Assembly (NCBI GenBank): GCA_963821925.1
Contig: CAWGFO010000006.1
Coordinates: 52,481-116,480 of the forward strand
Length of the DNA: 64,000 nucleotides
Direction: 5' to 3'
Origin: JAOUEA01 sp963821925
GTDB taxonomy: Bacteria > Actinomycetota > UBA4738 > HRBIN12
Below are positions 27,330-37,788 of this stretch, piece by piece. Made by a program: the position numbers and the translations under genes. Every line of letters starts with the position of its first letter. The stretch's first letter is position 1. The notes beneath the pieces are model-generated. The model saw only the letters and a list, made by a program, of their open reading frames with translations. It ran no database searches and was not told the origin of the DNA.

Positions 27330-28520
27330 TCAGGATGCGAGCGCCCGGCTGAGCTCCTCGAGGCTTTCCAGGTTGTGCCCCGACAGGAACACGTCGACGC
27401 TCGGGAGCGCCGCCGCCATGCCGCGCGCGAGCGGCTCGTACCGCGGCGAGCCCTTCAAGGGGTTGACCCACACCACCCTGTGGGCGAGCCGACGCAAGCG
27501 CGCCATCTGGGCACGGAGGAGCTCGGGGTCGCCTCGCTCGAGACCGTCGGAACAGAGCACGACGACCGCACCGCGGAGCGCCGCCCGCTGGCTCCACCCG
27601 TCGAGCAGGGTCTTCAGCGACTCGCCGATCCGGGTACCACCCTCCCAGTCCTCGACCTGCGTGCCGATCTCGTGGAGCGCGCGATCGGGATCCTTCGTGC
27701 GGAGCGTGCGCGTCACCCGCGTGAGCCGGGTCCCGAAGCAGAACGTCTCGACGCGACGACCCGCCGCCATCGCGGCGTACGCGAACTGCATCAACGCCCG
27801 GGCGTACGGCGACATCGAGCCGCTGACGTCCAGGATCAGCACGAGCGGCCGGGTGCGGGACTTCCGGGCGCGCCAGGCGCGGTCGAACGGCTCCCCTTGG
27901 GTGCGCAACGACCGCCGGAGCGTGCGCCGCATGTCGAACACCGCCCCGCTCGCCGCGGGCTTCGTCCGGCGGGTCCGCTCCACCGGCACCGCCACCGAGA
28001 TCCTGCGGATCAACGCGGCGACGCGCGCGCGCTCCTCGTCGGAGAGCTCCGCGAACGACTTCTCGCGCAGGACCTCGGCGCCGCTCGCGACGATCCGGAT
28101 CGAGGCCTCCTCGTCGGGCTCCTCGTCCTCCTCGTCGTCGTCGCCCATCCCGTGCCACTCGGCGGCGACCGACCCGACCGTGACCTCTATGTCCATCGGC
28201 TGCTCGCCGAGCTCGGGCTCGGCGTCGTCGGGACCACCGGGGATCGCGAGCTCGATCGTGAGCTCGCCGCCGGCGCCCATCGAGCGGTACCAGGCGTCGA
28301 ACGCCTCGTCGTAGGCCTCGATGTCCTCCTTGCGCGCGATCATCGACGCGCGGCCGGCCCAGTACAGCGCCTCTCGGTCGACGAGGCCGAGCGCCGCCAC
28401 CGCGCGGCAGAAGGTCAGGATCCGGCCGGTGCCCACCGGGAGCCCCCGGGCGCGCAGGTCGCGCGCGAACGCGATCAGGGGCGCGAGCGGTCCCTCGGGT
28501 ACGAGGCCGGGCTCAACCAT
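27330..28520 (-). CDS. coxE: CoxE-like von Willebrand factor A domain protein
   Basis: A 396-residue VWA protein. The MIDAS metal-binding motif is LILDVSGSMSPY near residue 213, with later TRIGE and CSDGLERGD completing the site. The N-terminal FARDLRARGLPVGTGR is typical of CoxE. With the AAA+ ATPase CoxD it helps insert sulfur and copper to mature the [CuSMoO2] centre of CO dehydrogenase. It overlaps coxD by eight bases. It lies 7 kb from one cox structural cluster and 15 kb from the other, on the opposite strand to the form I genes. Confidence 0.88.
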   Translation of the reverse strand: MVEPGLVPEGPLAPLIAFARDLRARGLPVGTGRILTFCRAVAALGLVDREALYWAGRASMIARKEDIEAYDEAFDAWYRSMGAGGELTIELAIPGGPDDAEPELGEQPMDIEVTVGSVAAEWHGMGDDDEEDEEPDEEASIRIVASGAEVLREKSFAELSDEERARVAALIRRISVAVPVERTRRTKPAASGAVFDMRRTLRRSLRTQGEPFDRAWRARKSRTRPLVLILDVSGSMSPYARALMQFAYAAMAAGRRVETFCFGTRLTRVTRTLRTKDPDRALHEIGTQVEDWEGGTRIGESLKTLLDGWSQRAALRGAVVVLCSDGLERGDPELLRAQMARLRRLAHRVVWVNPLKGSPRYEPLARGMAAALPSVDVFLSGHNLESLEELSRALAS

Positions 28521-29394
28521 CGGTCCCGCCGACGATGTCGGCGAGGCGCGCGGCGACCAGCTCCTGGTCCTCGTGGTCCTTCACGACGGTGCCGAGCGTG
28601 TCGGCGGCCGCCTCGGGATCGAGCCGCTCGGTGCCCAGGAACGCGAGCGCGTTCGCCCAGTCGATCGTCTCGGCCACGCCGGGGAGCTTCGCCAGGTCCA
28701 TCTCGCGCAGGCGCATCACGGCCTCGGCCACGTCGCGAGCGAGCGCCGCGCCCACGTGCGGAGCCCGCGTCCGTACGATCTCGATCTCTCGGTCGAGGCC
28801 CGGGTGGTCGATCCAGTGGTAGAGGCAGCGGCGCTTCAGCGCGTCGTGCAGCTCGCGCGTGCGGTTCGAGGTCACGATCACCGCGGGCGGGGTCATCGCG
28901 GCCACGCGGCCGACCTCGGGGATCGTTACTGCGAACTCGCTGAGGATCTCGAGCAGGAACGCCTCGAACTCGTCGTCGGCGCGGTCGAGCTCGTCGACCA
29001 GCAGCACGGCCTTGTCCCCCGCGCGGATCGCCGCGAGCAGCGGCCGCTCCACCAGGAACTCGGGCCCGAAGAGGTCCTCGACGTGGGTCTCGGCCACCTG
29101 GGCGTCCATCGCGCGCACCGCGATCAGTTGGCGCGAGTAGTTCCACTCGTAGAGCGCCTGGTTCGCGTCGATCCCCTCGTAGCACTGCAGCCGGATCAGC
29201 GAGCGCCCGAGCAGTTCCGAGAGCACCTTCGCGACCTCGGTCTTGCCGACGCCGGCCTCACCCTCGAGCAGGAGCGGCTTGCCGAGCGAGAGCGAGAGGT
29301 AGATCGCGGTCGCGAGCCCGCGGTCGGCCAGGTAGGCGTGCTCTCCGAGCGCGGCCTGCAGCTCGTCGACCGATCCGAACGGGAATCCGGGCAT
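28513..29394 (-). CDS. coxD: MoxR-type AAA+ ATPase, CoxD
   Basis: A 293-residue AAA+ chaperone ATPase. Walker A is LLEGEAGVGKTEVAK near residue 38, Walker B is VLLVDELDRAD near residue 128, and sensor 1 is VIVTSNRTRELHDALKRRC. MoxR proteins act with a VWA partner, here CoxE, which overlaps downstream. In CO oxidisers CoxD unfolds or remodels apo-CO dehydrogenase so the active-site copper and sulfur can be added. A TAAGCT box ends six bases before the ATG, which suggests a leaderless coxDE transcript. Confidence 0.9.
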   Translation of the reverse strand: MPGFPFGSVDELQAALGEHAYLADRGLATAIYLSLSLGKPLLLEGEAGVGKTEVAKVLSELLGRSLIRLQCYEGIDANQALYEWNYSRQLIAVRAMDAQVAETHVEDLFGPEFLVERPLLAAIRAGDKAVLLVDELDRADDEFEAFLLEILSEFAVTIPEVGRVAAMTPPAVIVTSNRTRELHDALKRRCLYHWIDHPGLDREIEIVRTRAPHVGAALARDVAEAVMRLREMDLAKLPGVAETIDWANALAFLGTERLDPEAAADTLGTVVKDHEDQELVAARLADIVGGTDG

Positions 29395-29400
29395 GTCGCT

Positions 29401-29406
29401 AGCTTA
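29401..29406 (-). promoter_or_regulatory. -10 box TAAGCT, leaderless promoter of coxDE
   Basis: On the minus strand TAAGCT, six bases, then the ATG at 29394. It lies in the 21-base gap after the mscS stop. Confidence 0.45.
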
Positions 29407-29415
29407 GCCGCGCGG

Positions 29416-30303
29416 CTACAGCCCGGCGTCGGGCATGCGCCCCTGCGAGATCGGCGGCACCTGTATGCCGCGCTCGGTCATCCGCATCGAGATCCGCTCC
29501 CGAAGGTATCGCTCGGTGTCGAGGCGGTGGTTCGGCAGGGTCTCGGCCACCGCGCGGATCACCTGGGCCACGTCGGTGAGCTGGATCACGCCGAGCACCT
29601 TCGGCGTGTCGCGGAGCCACGGCTTCAAGGGGTCGGCGTCGCTGATCTCGGCGAACAGTTCCTCGAGCACCGCACGCACCTTCTCGGAGTCCTCGGAGAG
29701 CGCGACGCGCACGTCGACGATCGCCCGTCCCCAGCCGCGGGTCTTGTTACTCGTCACCTGGATCGAGCCGTTCGGTACCACGGAGAGCGTGCCGTCGTAC
29801 TGGCGGACCGACGTCACGCGGAGCGTCAGCCCCTCGACCGTGCCGCTGAGTGGCCCGCCCTCGGTCTGCAGGTCCAGGACGTCCCCCACGTCGAACTGCC
29901 CCTCGAGCGCGATGAACAGCCCGGCGAGCGTGTCCTTCACGACCGTCTGGGCGCCGAAGCCGAGCGCCACGCCCACGACGCCGGCGCTCGCGAACACCGG
30001 ACCCAGTGGCACGCCGAGCCACGACAAGAGCATCAGCAGCACGACGAACCACAGGACGATCTGGAGGGTCCCACCGATCAGCCCGACCACGGTCGCGCGG
30101 CGCCGGGCTCGGCGTCCGTCGGCATCGTCCTCCGCCCGGTCGGCCGCCCGCTGCTGACGCCGCACGTACCGGCGCGTCCCTATGGACAGCACGAGCGCCA
30201 CCACCAGGACGATCGCGAAGCCGAGGGCGGCGTCACGCCACCAGTCGGCGGTGAACCGGGCGGCGTCCTGGGCGAGGACGGCAACTGTCAGCGCGGCGAG
30301 CAT
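29416..30303 (-). CDS. Small-conductance mechanosensitive channel MscS family
   Basis: A 295-residue MscS-type channel protecting against osmotic down-shock. Three membrane segments are visible (about residues 23-43, 72-95 and 100-120). The pore helix is ASAGVVGVALGFGAQTVVKDTLAGLFI, with the Gly/Ala packing pattern of TM3. It is followed by the beta domain GQFDVGDVLDLQTEGGPLSG and SVVPNGSIQVTSNKTRGWGRA. The C-terminal domain is complete. It is unrelated to CO oxidation and simply sits between the Mg2+ ATPase and coxD genes. Confidence 0.9.
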   Translation of the reverse strand: MLAALTVAVLAQDAARFTADWWRDAALGFAIVLVVALVLSIGTRRYVRRQQRAADRAEDDADGRRARRRATVVGLIGGTLQIVLWFVVLLMLLSWLGVPLGPVFASAGVVGVALGFGAQTVVKDTLAGLFIALEGQFDVGDVLDLQTEGGPLSGTVEGLTLRVTSVRQYDGTLSVVPNGSIQVTSNKTRGWGRAIVDVRVALSEDSEKVRAVLEELFAEISDADPLKPWLRDTPKVLGVIQLTDVAQVIRAVAETLPNHRLDTERYLRERISMRMTERGIQVPPISQGRMPDAGL

Positions 30304-30381
30304 CGCGCCCCATCCAACTAGGCGGGCAGGGTCGCGTCAAAGACCGTCCCGGTGACCGATCGGTCGCGCACGCCGAGATCG

Positions 30382-33033
30382 TCAGGCACCCGGAAGGGGT
30401 GCGTGATGGCTCCACCTCGCCGCGATGCGGTGCACCCGGTGGGTGCGAGGTCGCTGCAGCGGTGCGGGGGCCGTCGCACGGAAGGCCCTGAAGAAGACGA
30501 CCTTCCCGAGCTCCACGGCCGCCAGGTACCCGACGACGAAGACGACCAGGACGAGGAAGAACGAGACCGGCAGCGGGGCGAAGCCGAGCGATGCCGCGAG
30601 CGGGGACTCCGGCAGCACGGCGCCGATCGTGACGACCGCGACCATCGCCGCGAGCAGCGGCCTCGAGGGATGGCTGCGGAAGAACGGCACCCGCCAGGTT
30701 CGGATGACGAACACGACCAGGGTCTGGGTGGCGAGCGACTCCACGAACCAACCGGACCGGAACAGGGCCGGGCCGGCGTCGAACACCCAGAGCATCACGG
30801 CGAAGGTCGCGAAGTCGAAGATCGAGCTGATCGGACCGACCCGGACCATGAACCGGCGGATGAAGCCGACATCCCAATGGGAGGGCCGTGCGAGCTGCTC
30901 CTCATCCACGTTGTCCGTGGGGATCGCCATCTGGCCGGCGTCGTAGAGCAGGTTGTTCAGCAGGATCTGGGACGGCAGCATCGGCAGGAAGGGCAGGAAC
31001 GCGGCCGCGACCGTCACGCTGAACATGTTGCCGAAGTTGGAGGACGTGCCCATCAGCACGTACTTGATCGTGTTCGCGAAGATCCGCCGACCCTCCCCGA
31101 TGCCGTCGGCGATCACGTCGAGGTCGCGCTCGAGCAGGATGATGTCGGCCGCGTCCTTCGCGACGTCGGTGGCGGTGTCCACCGAGATGCCCACGTCGGC
31201 GTGGTGCAGCGCGAGGGCGTCGTTCACGCCATCACCGAGGAAGGCCACCGCCGACCCGGCGGCCCGCTGCGCCCGCAGGATCGCTGCCTTCTGCTCCGGG
31301 CTGACCCGCGCGAAGATCGTCGTCCCCGGGACCTTCTCCTGCAGCTCGCCTTCGGTCATCGCGTCCAGGTCGGCGCCGGTAAGCGTCCCCTCGGAGACCA
31401 CGCCGAGGGTGCGGCACACAGACTCGGCCACCACGGCGTTGTCGCCCGTCACGATCTTGACGGCCACCCCGAGGCCCGAGAGGCGGGCGATCGAAGCCGC
31501 GGCGCTGGGCTTCGGGTTGTCGGAGAACACCAGGAATCCGGCCAGGTGCAGATCGTGCTCGTCCGAGGGTGCGATGCTCGCGAGCCCGGCTCCGTTGCGG
31601 GAAGCGACGGCGACGACCCGGCTCCCCGCGGCGAACTCCCGATCCAGGACCGCCAGCGCACCGGGGGCTACGTCGGTGCAGCGAGCCAGGACGTCCTCGG
31701 GAGCTCCCTTCGTGACGACCAGCCGCTGGCCATCGTGATCCACGAGCACCGAGGCCAGCCGGCGATCGTGATCGAATGGCGCCAGGCTCACCCGCGCGAA
31801 GCTCCCGGAGGGAAGCGAGCCCGAACGGGGGTCTTCCCACAGGGCGATATCGAGCGGGTTGCCGCCCACCGGCGTGCCGTTCGAGATCATCGCCTCGTTG
31901 CACACGAGACCGAGCAGGAAGACGTCGTCATCGTCCCGTCCGGTCGGGTCGATCGCTCGCTGGAAGCCGATGTGGCCATCGGTGAGCGTTCCGGTCTTGT
32001 CGGTGAACAGCACGTCGATGTCACCGAGGTCCTCGATGCAGACCAACCGCTTGACCAGGACCTTCTTGTGCGCCAGTTGCCGCGAGCCGGTGGCCAGGCT
32101 CGTCGAGACGACGGCGGGCAGGAGCTGCGGGGTGATGCCCACCGCGACCGCGAGGGAGAACAGCACCGCGTCGATCAGGGGCCGGCCCAGGGCGAGGTTC
32201 ACCACGAAGATCGTCAGGCTGAGCACGCCCCCCACGCGAGCGAGGAGCAGGGAGAACCGGCTCAATCCCACCTGGAACTCGGTCTGGGGTTGCTGCTCGC
32301 CCAGGCCCATCGCGATGACACCGAACTGCGTCCGTGCCCCGGTCGCGACCACGACCGCGTCGGCGGAGCCTTCGCTGATGACCGTCCCCATGAACAGGCA
32401 CGACGACAGGTCGGCGAGCGCCGTGCCGGCCGCGACCGGAACCGGAGACTTCACCGCGGGGACCGACTCCCCGGTCAGGATCGACTCGTCGCACTCGAGG
32501 CCGCTGACCGACAAGAGGCGCAGGTCGGCCGGGACGATCGCACCCACATCAAGGTGCACGACGTCGCCCGGGACCAGGTGCGTCACCTCGAGACTGGCCG
32601 GCGCTCCCCCCCGGAACACCGTGACCATGTGCCGGATGCCGGAATGCAGCGCCTCGGCGGCCCGCTCCGCCCGATACTCGTTCACGAACCCCAACCCGAC
32701 CGACGCCGAGATGATGATGCCGATGATGATCGCGTCGGTCCCCTGGCCGACGAACCACGACACGACGGCCGCGGCGATCAGCAGCAGGAGCAGCGCGCTC
32801 CGCAGCTGGCGGATCAGCACCGACGGCCAGCTCGCGTGGTGGGTCCGGATCGCGTTCGGACCGAAGGTCCCGAGCCGGTCCTCGGCCTCGGCCGCACCGA
32901 GCCCCGTCGCCCGCGACCCGAGCGCGTCGAGCACGTCGTCGGCGGGCATCGCGGCGAGCGTCTCGATCGGCGGAACGGCCGTGTCGCGGGACGGGGCCGG
33001 GCCGCGCGTATCGCTACCGGGATCGCGTTCCAT
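30382..33033 (-). CDS. mgtA: Magnesium-translocating P-type ATPase (MgtA/MgtB type)
   Basis: An 883-residue P3B-type ATPase that drives Mg2+ uptake. The phosphorylation motif is VLFTDKTGTLTDG, the actuator motif ILTGESVPAVK, and the hinge region GDGVNDALALHHADVGISV. The ion-binding M4 region is AVGITPQLLPAVVSTSLATGS. The C-terminal QILLNNLLYDAGQMAIPTD is characteristic of MgtA, and about ten membrane segments are seen. ATG 33033 is the first sensible start after a proline- and arginine-rich extension. I see no MgtA-type leader or Mg2+ riboswitch in the 94 bases upstream. Confidence 0.93.
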   Translation of the reverse strand: MERDPGSDTRGPAPSRDTAVPPIETLAAMPADDVLDALGSRATGLGAAEAEDRLGTFGPNAIRTHHASWPSVLIRQLRSALLLLLIAAAVVSWFVGQGTDAIIIGIIISASVGLGFVNEYRAERAAEALHSGIRHMVTVFRGGAPASLEVTHLVPGDVVHLDVGAIVPADLRLLSVSGLECDESILTGESVPAVKSPVPVAAGTALADLSSCLFMGTVISEGSADAVVVATGARTQFGVIAMGLGEQQPQTEFQVGLSRFSLLLARVGGVLSLTIFVVNLALGRPLIDAVLFSLAVAVGITPQLLPAVVSTSLATGSRQLAHKKVLVKRLVCIEDLGDIDVLFTDKTGTLTDGHIGFQRAIDPTGRDDDDVFLLGLVCNEAMISNGTPVGGNPLDIALWEDPRSGSLPSGSFARVSLAPFDHDRRLASVLVDHDGQRLVVTKGAPEDVLARCTDVAPGALAVLDREFAAGSRVVAVASRNGAGLASIAPSDEHDLHLAGFLVFSDNPKPSAAASIARLSGLGVAVKIVTGDNAVVAESVCRTLGVVSEGTLTGADLDAMTEGELQEKVPGTTIFARVSPEQKAAILRAQRAAGSAVAFLGDGVNDALALHHADVGISVDTATDVAKDAADIILLERDLDVIADGIGEGRRIFANTIKYVLMGTSSNFGNMFSVTVAAAFLPFLPMLPSQILLNNLLYDAGQMAIPTDNVDEEQLARPSHWDVGFIRRFMVRVGPISSIFDFATFAVMLWVFDAGPALFRSGWFVESLATQTLVVFVIRTWRVPFFRSHPSRPLLAAMVAVVTIGAVLPESPLAASLGFAPLPVSFFLVLVVFVVGYLAAVELGKVVFFRAFRATAPAPLQRPRTHRVHRIAARWSHHAPLPGA

Positions 33034-33115
33034 GAGCCGAGCCCAGTCTGGCAGAACCCCGGAACGAGGCTCCCTCGTGGGCGTTCGCGCGCCCCGGGCA
33101 GACCGTCTCACGGGG

Positions 33116-33121
33116 TACCCT
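33116..33121 (+). promoter_or_regulatory. -10 box TACCCT, leaderless promoter of tnaA-like gene
   Basis: TACCCT ends six bases before ATG 33128 in the divergent gap shared with the Mg2+ ATPase gene. Confidence 0.5.
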
Positions 33122-33127
33122 CGCGCC

Positions 33128-34510
33128 ATGACCGCGTCCGAGTTCCACACGATCATCGAGCCGTTCCGGATCCACTCGGTCGAGCCGCTGCGGATCACCA
33201 CCCGCGAGGAGCGCGAGGCCGCGATCCGCGCCGCCGGCTACAACCTGTTCAACCTGCACGCCGACGACGTCCTGATCGACCTGCTCACCGACTCCGGGAC
33301 GGGCGCGATGTCGCGCGACCAGTGGGCCGCGATCCAGCACGGCGACGAGAGCTACGCGGGCTCGCCCTCCTGGTACCGGTTCCTCGAGGCGGTGCAGGCG
33401 CTCTTCCCGTTCCCGCACGTGATCCCCACGCACCAGGGGCGCGCCGCCGAGAAGATCCTGTTCAGCGCGATCGGCGGGCCCGGCAAGGTGATCCCGAACA
33501 ACACGCACTTCGACACGACGCGCGCGAACGTCGAGTTCACCGGCGCCGAGGCGCGTCGACCTCGTGATCCCCGAGGGCCGCGAGCCCGCGAACGAGCATC
33601 CCTTCAAGGGGAACATGGACCTGGGCGCGCTCGAGTCGCTGCTCGCCGAGCGCGCGGCCGACGTCCCCGCGGTGTTCGTCACGATCACGAACAACTCGGG
33701 CGGGGGCCAGCCCGTCTCGCTCGAGAACCTCCACGGCGTGCGCGACGCTCTGCGACCGGTTCGGCGTGCCGCTGTTCCTCGACGCGTGCCGGTTCGCCGA
33801 GAACGCCTGGTTCATCCGGACGCGCGAGCCCGGGCAGGGCGACCGCGACGTCGCCGACATCGTGCGCGAGATCGCGGGCCTCGCCGACGGCATGACGATG
33901 AGCGCGAAGAAGGATCCGCTCGCCAACATCGGCGGCTGGCTCGCCGTGCGCGACGACGCGCTCGCCGAGCGCTGCCGGAACCTGCTGATCCTGACCGAGG
34001 GGTTCGTGACCTACGGCGGGCTCGCCGGCCGCGACCTCGAGGCGGTCGCGCAGGGCCTCACCGAGGCCGTCGAACCACGACTACCTCCGCTACCGGATCC
34101 GCTCGACCGCCTACCTCGGCGAGGCGCTCGACGCCGCGGGCGTCCCGGTCGTGAAGCCGATCGGCGGCCACGCGGTGTACCTCGACGCTCGTGCGCTCCT
34201 CCCCCACGTGCCGCCGCTCTCGTACCCGGGCCAGGCGCTCGCGATCGCGCTGTACGAGGCGGGCGGGATCCGCGGCTGCGAGATCGGCACCGTGATGTTC
34301 GGGCGGCACCCCGACGGCACCGAGGCGCCCGCCGCGATGGACCTCGTCCGGCTCGCGATCCCGCGCCGCACCTACACGCAGAGCCACGTCGACTACGTGA
34401 TCGAGGTCGTGACGTCGGTGGCCGCGCGCGCCGCGGAGCTCCCCGGCTACCGGATCGTCGACGAGCCGCCCGCGCTCCGGCACTTCACGGCGCGCTTCGA
34501 ACCGGCCTGA
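33128..34510 (+). CDS. Tryptophanase/tyrosine phenol-lyase family beta-eliminating lyase (three frame disruptions)
   Basis: PLP enzyme of the TnaA/Tpl family, which splits tryptophan or tyrosine to indole or phenol, pyruvate and ammonia. The N-terminus is EPFRIHSVEPLRITTREER and YNLFNLHADDVLIDLLTDSGTGAMS, both typical. The PLP lysine is probably in MTMSAKKDPLANIGG. The frame shifts +1 three times, near 33552, 33750 and 34068. Removing one base at each gives an intact 459-residue protein close to family length. All conserved blocks survive, so this is not a decayed pseudogene in appearance. No tryptophan permease or TnaC-like leader is nearby. Confidence 0.85.
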
Positions 34511-34560
34511 CGGATCGGGGCGGCTCCGTCGGGCGCCTTCGCGTGGCGGGTCTCAGGGCG

Positions 34561-34587
34561 GTCGGTCATGTGCTCATGATGACCGAC
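34561..34587. terminator. Hairpin in convergent gap (tnaA-like / form II coxM)
   Basis: GTCGGTCAT at 34561-34569 pairs perfectly with ATGACCGAC at 34579-34587 around a 9-base loop. A further GTCGGT at 34593-34598 could pair with the right arm instead. It lies between two convergent genes and may terminate transcription both ways; there is no T run. Confidence 0.45.
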
Positions 34588-34598
34588 TCGCTGGTCGG

Positions 34599-35421
34599 TT
34601 AGGCCAGCGCCTCCTCGAGCGCGCGGCGCACGAGCACCTTCGAGAGTTCCCGCCGGTAGTCGGCGCTCCCGAACGCGTCCGACGGAGGTGCGGCACCTTC
34701 GTCGGCTCGCGCCGACGCCGCCGCCGGGTCCGACCCGCCGTTCAGCGCCTCCTCGACGCCGGCCGCGCGCAGCGGCCGGTCGGCCATGTTCGTGAGCGCG
34801 ACCCGCGCGCCGCCGTTCGACTGCACCGCCGCCACGCCCACCATCGCCCAGTCGATCGCCCGCCGGGTGAACTTCAGGTAGCTCCAGCCGCCGGTCGTCT
34901 TCGGGACGCGGATCTCGGTGAGCAGCTCCGTCGGGGCGAGATCCGGGGTGAACAACCCCTTGAAGAAGTCGCCCGCCGCCACGGTGCGCGTGGCGCCGCC
35001 GGCGCTCGTCACCACGAACTCGGCTCCGAGCGCCACCATCACGGTGCCCATGTCGCTCGCCGGGTCGGCGTGCGCGATCGAGCCGCCGATCGTGCCCATG
35101 TGCCGGACCTGCGGGTCGCCGATCCGCGACGCCGCGTCGGGGACGATCGGACACGCGGACTGCAGCAGCTCGCTGTTCGCGACGTCGTGGTGGCGCGTCA
35201 TCGCGCCGATCGCGACCACGTCGCCGTCCTCGCGCACGTACGACAGGTCGCCGATCCGGCCGATGTCGACCAGCAGCGACGGCTGGGCGAACCGCACCTT
35301 CATCAGCGGCAGCAGGGAGTGCCCGCCCGGCCAGGACCTTCGCGTCGGGGCTCGTGCCGAGCAGCTCGATCGCGTGGTCCACCGACTCCGCCCGTGCGTA
35401 CTCGAACGCCGCGGGGATCAT
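34599..35421 (-). CDS. coxM: Form II CO dehydrogenase-like FAD-binding medium subunit CoxM (one frame disruption)
   Basis: Medium (FAD) subunit of a xanthine-oxidase family molybdenum hydroxylase. It starts MIPAAFEYARAESVDHAIELL at 35421, overlapping the coxL stop (ATGA). The frame breaks at about 35326 within KVLAG-(G)HSLLPLMK, the first FAD loop; one surplus G accounts for it. The corrected length is 273 residues. The second FAD motif is HMGTIGGSIAHADPASD. It completes the S-L-M gene order that marks form II enzymes, whose physiological substrate is often unclear. Confidence 0.85.
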
Positions 35422-37776
35422 GCCGTACCCCCCTTCGCGTCCTGGATAGCTCGCCACACGCGCTCGGGCGACGCGGGCTTGCCGATCGTCGTGACACCCA
35501 GGTGCGACACGGCGTCGATCACCGCGTTCACCACGGCGGGCGGCGCCGCGATCGTCCCGGCCTCGCCGATGCCCTTCACGCCGAGCGGGTTCGTGGTCGA
35601 CGGGGTCTTCTGGCTGTTGTCGGAGACGATCGTCGGGACCTCGACGGCCGTGGGCACGAGGTACTGCGTCATCGACGACGTCAGCAGGTTCCCCGTGTCG
35701 TCGTAGATCGCCTCCTCGTAGAGCGCCTCGGCCACGCCCTGCGCGACGCCGCCGTGCACCTGTCCCTCGACGATCGCCGGGTTGATGATCGTGCCGCAGT
35801 CGTCGACCGCGACGTACTTCACGATGTCGGTGCGGCCGGTCTCGGTGTCGACCTCGACCACGCAGACGTGCGCGCCCGCCGGCCACGTGAAGTTCGGCGG
35901 GTCGAACACCGCGGTCGCGTTCAGGTGCGGCTCGGTGCCGGCCGGCAGGTCGTGGGCGTGCCACGCGCTCACCGCCAGGTCGGGGATCGTCCGCGCCTTG
36001 TCGGGCGCGCCCTTCACGCGGTACGCGTTGTCGGCCCACTCGAGGTCGTCCTCGCTGACCTCCAGCTCGTGCGCCGCGATCGTGCGCGCCTTCTCCTTGA
36101 CCTTCTCCACCGCGAAGTGGATCGCCGTGCCGCCCACGCTCACCGACCGCGAGCCGTACGTGTCCATGCCCAGCGGCGTGATCATCGTGTCGCCGTGCAG
36201 CACCTCGACCGCGTCGGGGTTCACGCCCAGGCCGTCGGCCACGATCTGCGACCAGCTGGTCTCGTGGCCCTGTCCGTGCGGTGAGGTCCCGGTCTTCAGG
36301 ATCACCTCGCCGCTCGGCAGGCACTCGATCGTCGCGCCGTCCCAGCCGCCCGCCGCGTAGCGGAGCGCGCCCAGGATGTTCGAGGGCGCCAGGCCGCACA
36401 TCTCGATGTAGGTGCTGAGCCCGATGCCCAGCTGCTTCGTGTCGCCGCGGTCGCGGCGCGTCTGCTGTTCCTTGCGGAGCTCGTCGTACCCGCTCAGCTC
36501 GAGCGCCTTGTCGAGCAGCGGCTCGTAGTTCCCGCTGTCGACGTTCAGCCCCATGATCGACGTCACGGCCTCCGCGAACGGCGGGTGGAAGTTCATCCGG
36601 CGCACCTCGGCCGGGTCCTTCCCGATCCGGCGGGCGAACGCGTCGACGAGCCGCTCCACCACGAAGGTGGCCTCGGGCCGGCCGGCGCCGCGGTAGGCGT
36701 CGGTCGGCGTGCAGTTCGTGACGATGCCGCGGAACTCGTACCAGTAGGCCTGTGGGTCGTACGGCCCCATGTAGACCCAGCCGCCGAGCTCGGGGATCCC
36801 GGGCGTGAGCAGCTGGTAGTACGCGCCCATGTCGGCGATCTCGACGAACTTCATCCCCAGGATCTTGCCGTCCTCGGTGCCGGCCAGGGTGCAGTCGTGC
36901 GAGACGCCGCGGCCGTGGATCGTGGCCACGTAGTTCTCCTCGCGGCTCTCGATCCACTTCACCGGGCGGCCGGAGCGCTTCGCGAGCGCGAGGGCGGTGG
37001 CCTCCTCGGCGTAGACGTTCAGCTTCGAGCCGAACCCGCCGCCCACGTCGGGGGCGATCACGCGGAACTTCGACTCGGCGATCCCCACGACGCCACAGAG
37101 GGTGACCTTCGCGATGTGCGGGATCTGGGTCGCGGTGACGAGCGTCCACTCGTCCATCGCGGGCACGCCGTAGGCGAGGCAGCCCGCGGGGCTCCATCGG
37201 GTTCGGGATCAGGCGCGGCTGGTCGTACGTCTCCTCCACGATCACAGGCGCCGAATCGAACACCGACTGGTCGCCGCCGCCGCCGTGGACCCAGTGCACG
37301 ACGACGTTCGTGCCGAGGTCGTCGTGGATCAGGGTCTCGTCCTTCATCGCCTCGCGCATGTCGGTCAGGGCGGGCAGGGCGGTGGCCTGCACGACCACGG
37401 CCTCGGCCGCGTCCTCCGCCTGCTCGCGCGTCTCGGCGAGCACCACGGCCACGGCGTCGCCCGCGAACCGGACCTTGTCGGTGGCGAGCGGGTAGTGCAC
37501 CGGGACCTTGATGTCCTCGGTGACCGGCCAGACGAACGGCAGCGCGCCCATGCCGAGGTCCTCGCCGGTGAAGACGCCGATCACGCCCGGCATCGCGGCC
37601 GCGGCCGCCGTGTCGATCGAGCCGATCGTCGCGTGCACGTACGGCGGACGCACCATCGCCATCCACGCCATGCCCGGCACGCTGAAGTTGTCGATGTAGC
37701 GGGCCTGCCCGGTCAGGAGGTCGGGGTCTTCCTTCCTCAGGACCGGCTGTCCGATGTACTTCTCGGTGGCGACCAT
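35418..37776 (-). CDS. coxL: Form II CO dehydrogenase-like molybdenum-binding large subunit CoxL (one frame disruption)
   Basis: Large subunit of a molybdenum hydroxylase; the corrected length is 785 residues. The N-terminal part (from ATG 37776, behind GGGAGGG) begins YIGQPVLRKEDPDLLTG. The frame moves +1 near 37190 in MEPRG-CLAY, then runs to 35418. The active-site loop reads AYRGAGRPEATF, the form II signature, not the AYRCSFR of true CO dehydrogenase. Other Mo-site blocks are GGGFGSK, TGTSPHGQGHET and GVKGIGEAGT with the catalytic glutamate. It may oxidise CO poorly or act on another aldehyde or purine-like substrate. Confidence 0.9.
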
Positions 37777-37788
37777 CGGTCCCTCCCC

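Noticed and set aside
33034..33127. Mg2+ riboswitch or leader peptide upstream of mgtA
   Set aside because: The 94-base gap lacks the size and any stem-loop series needed, and is shared with a divergent gene.
33128..34510. Programmed ribosomal frameshifting as the cause of the +1 breaks
   Set aside because: The fifteen junctions share no slippery heptamer, in-frame stop or structure, and affect unrelated genes. Three shifts in one gene would give almost no full-length protein.
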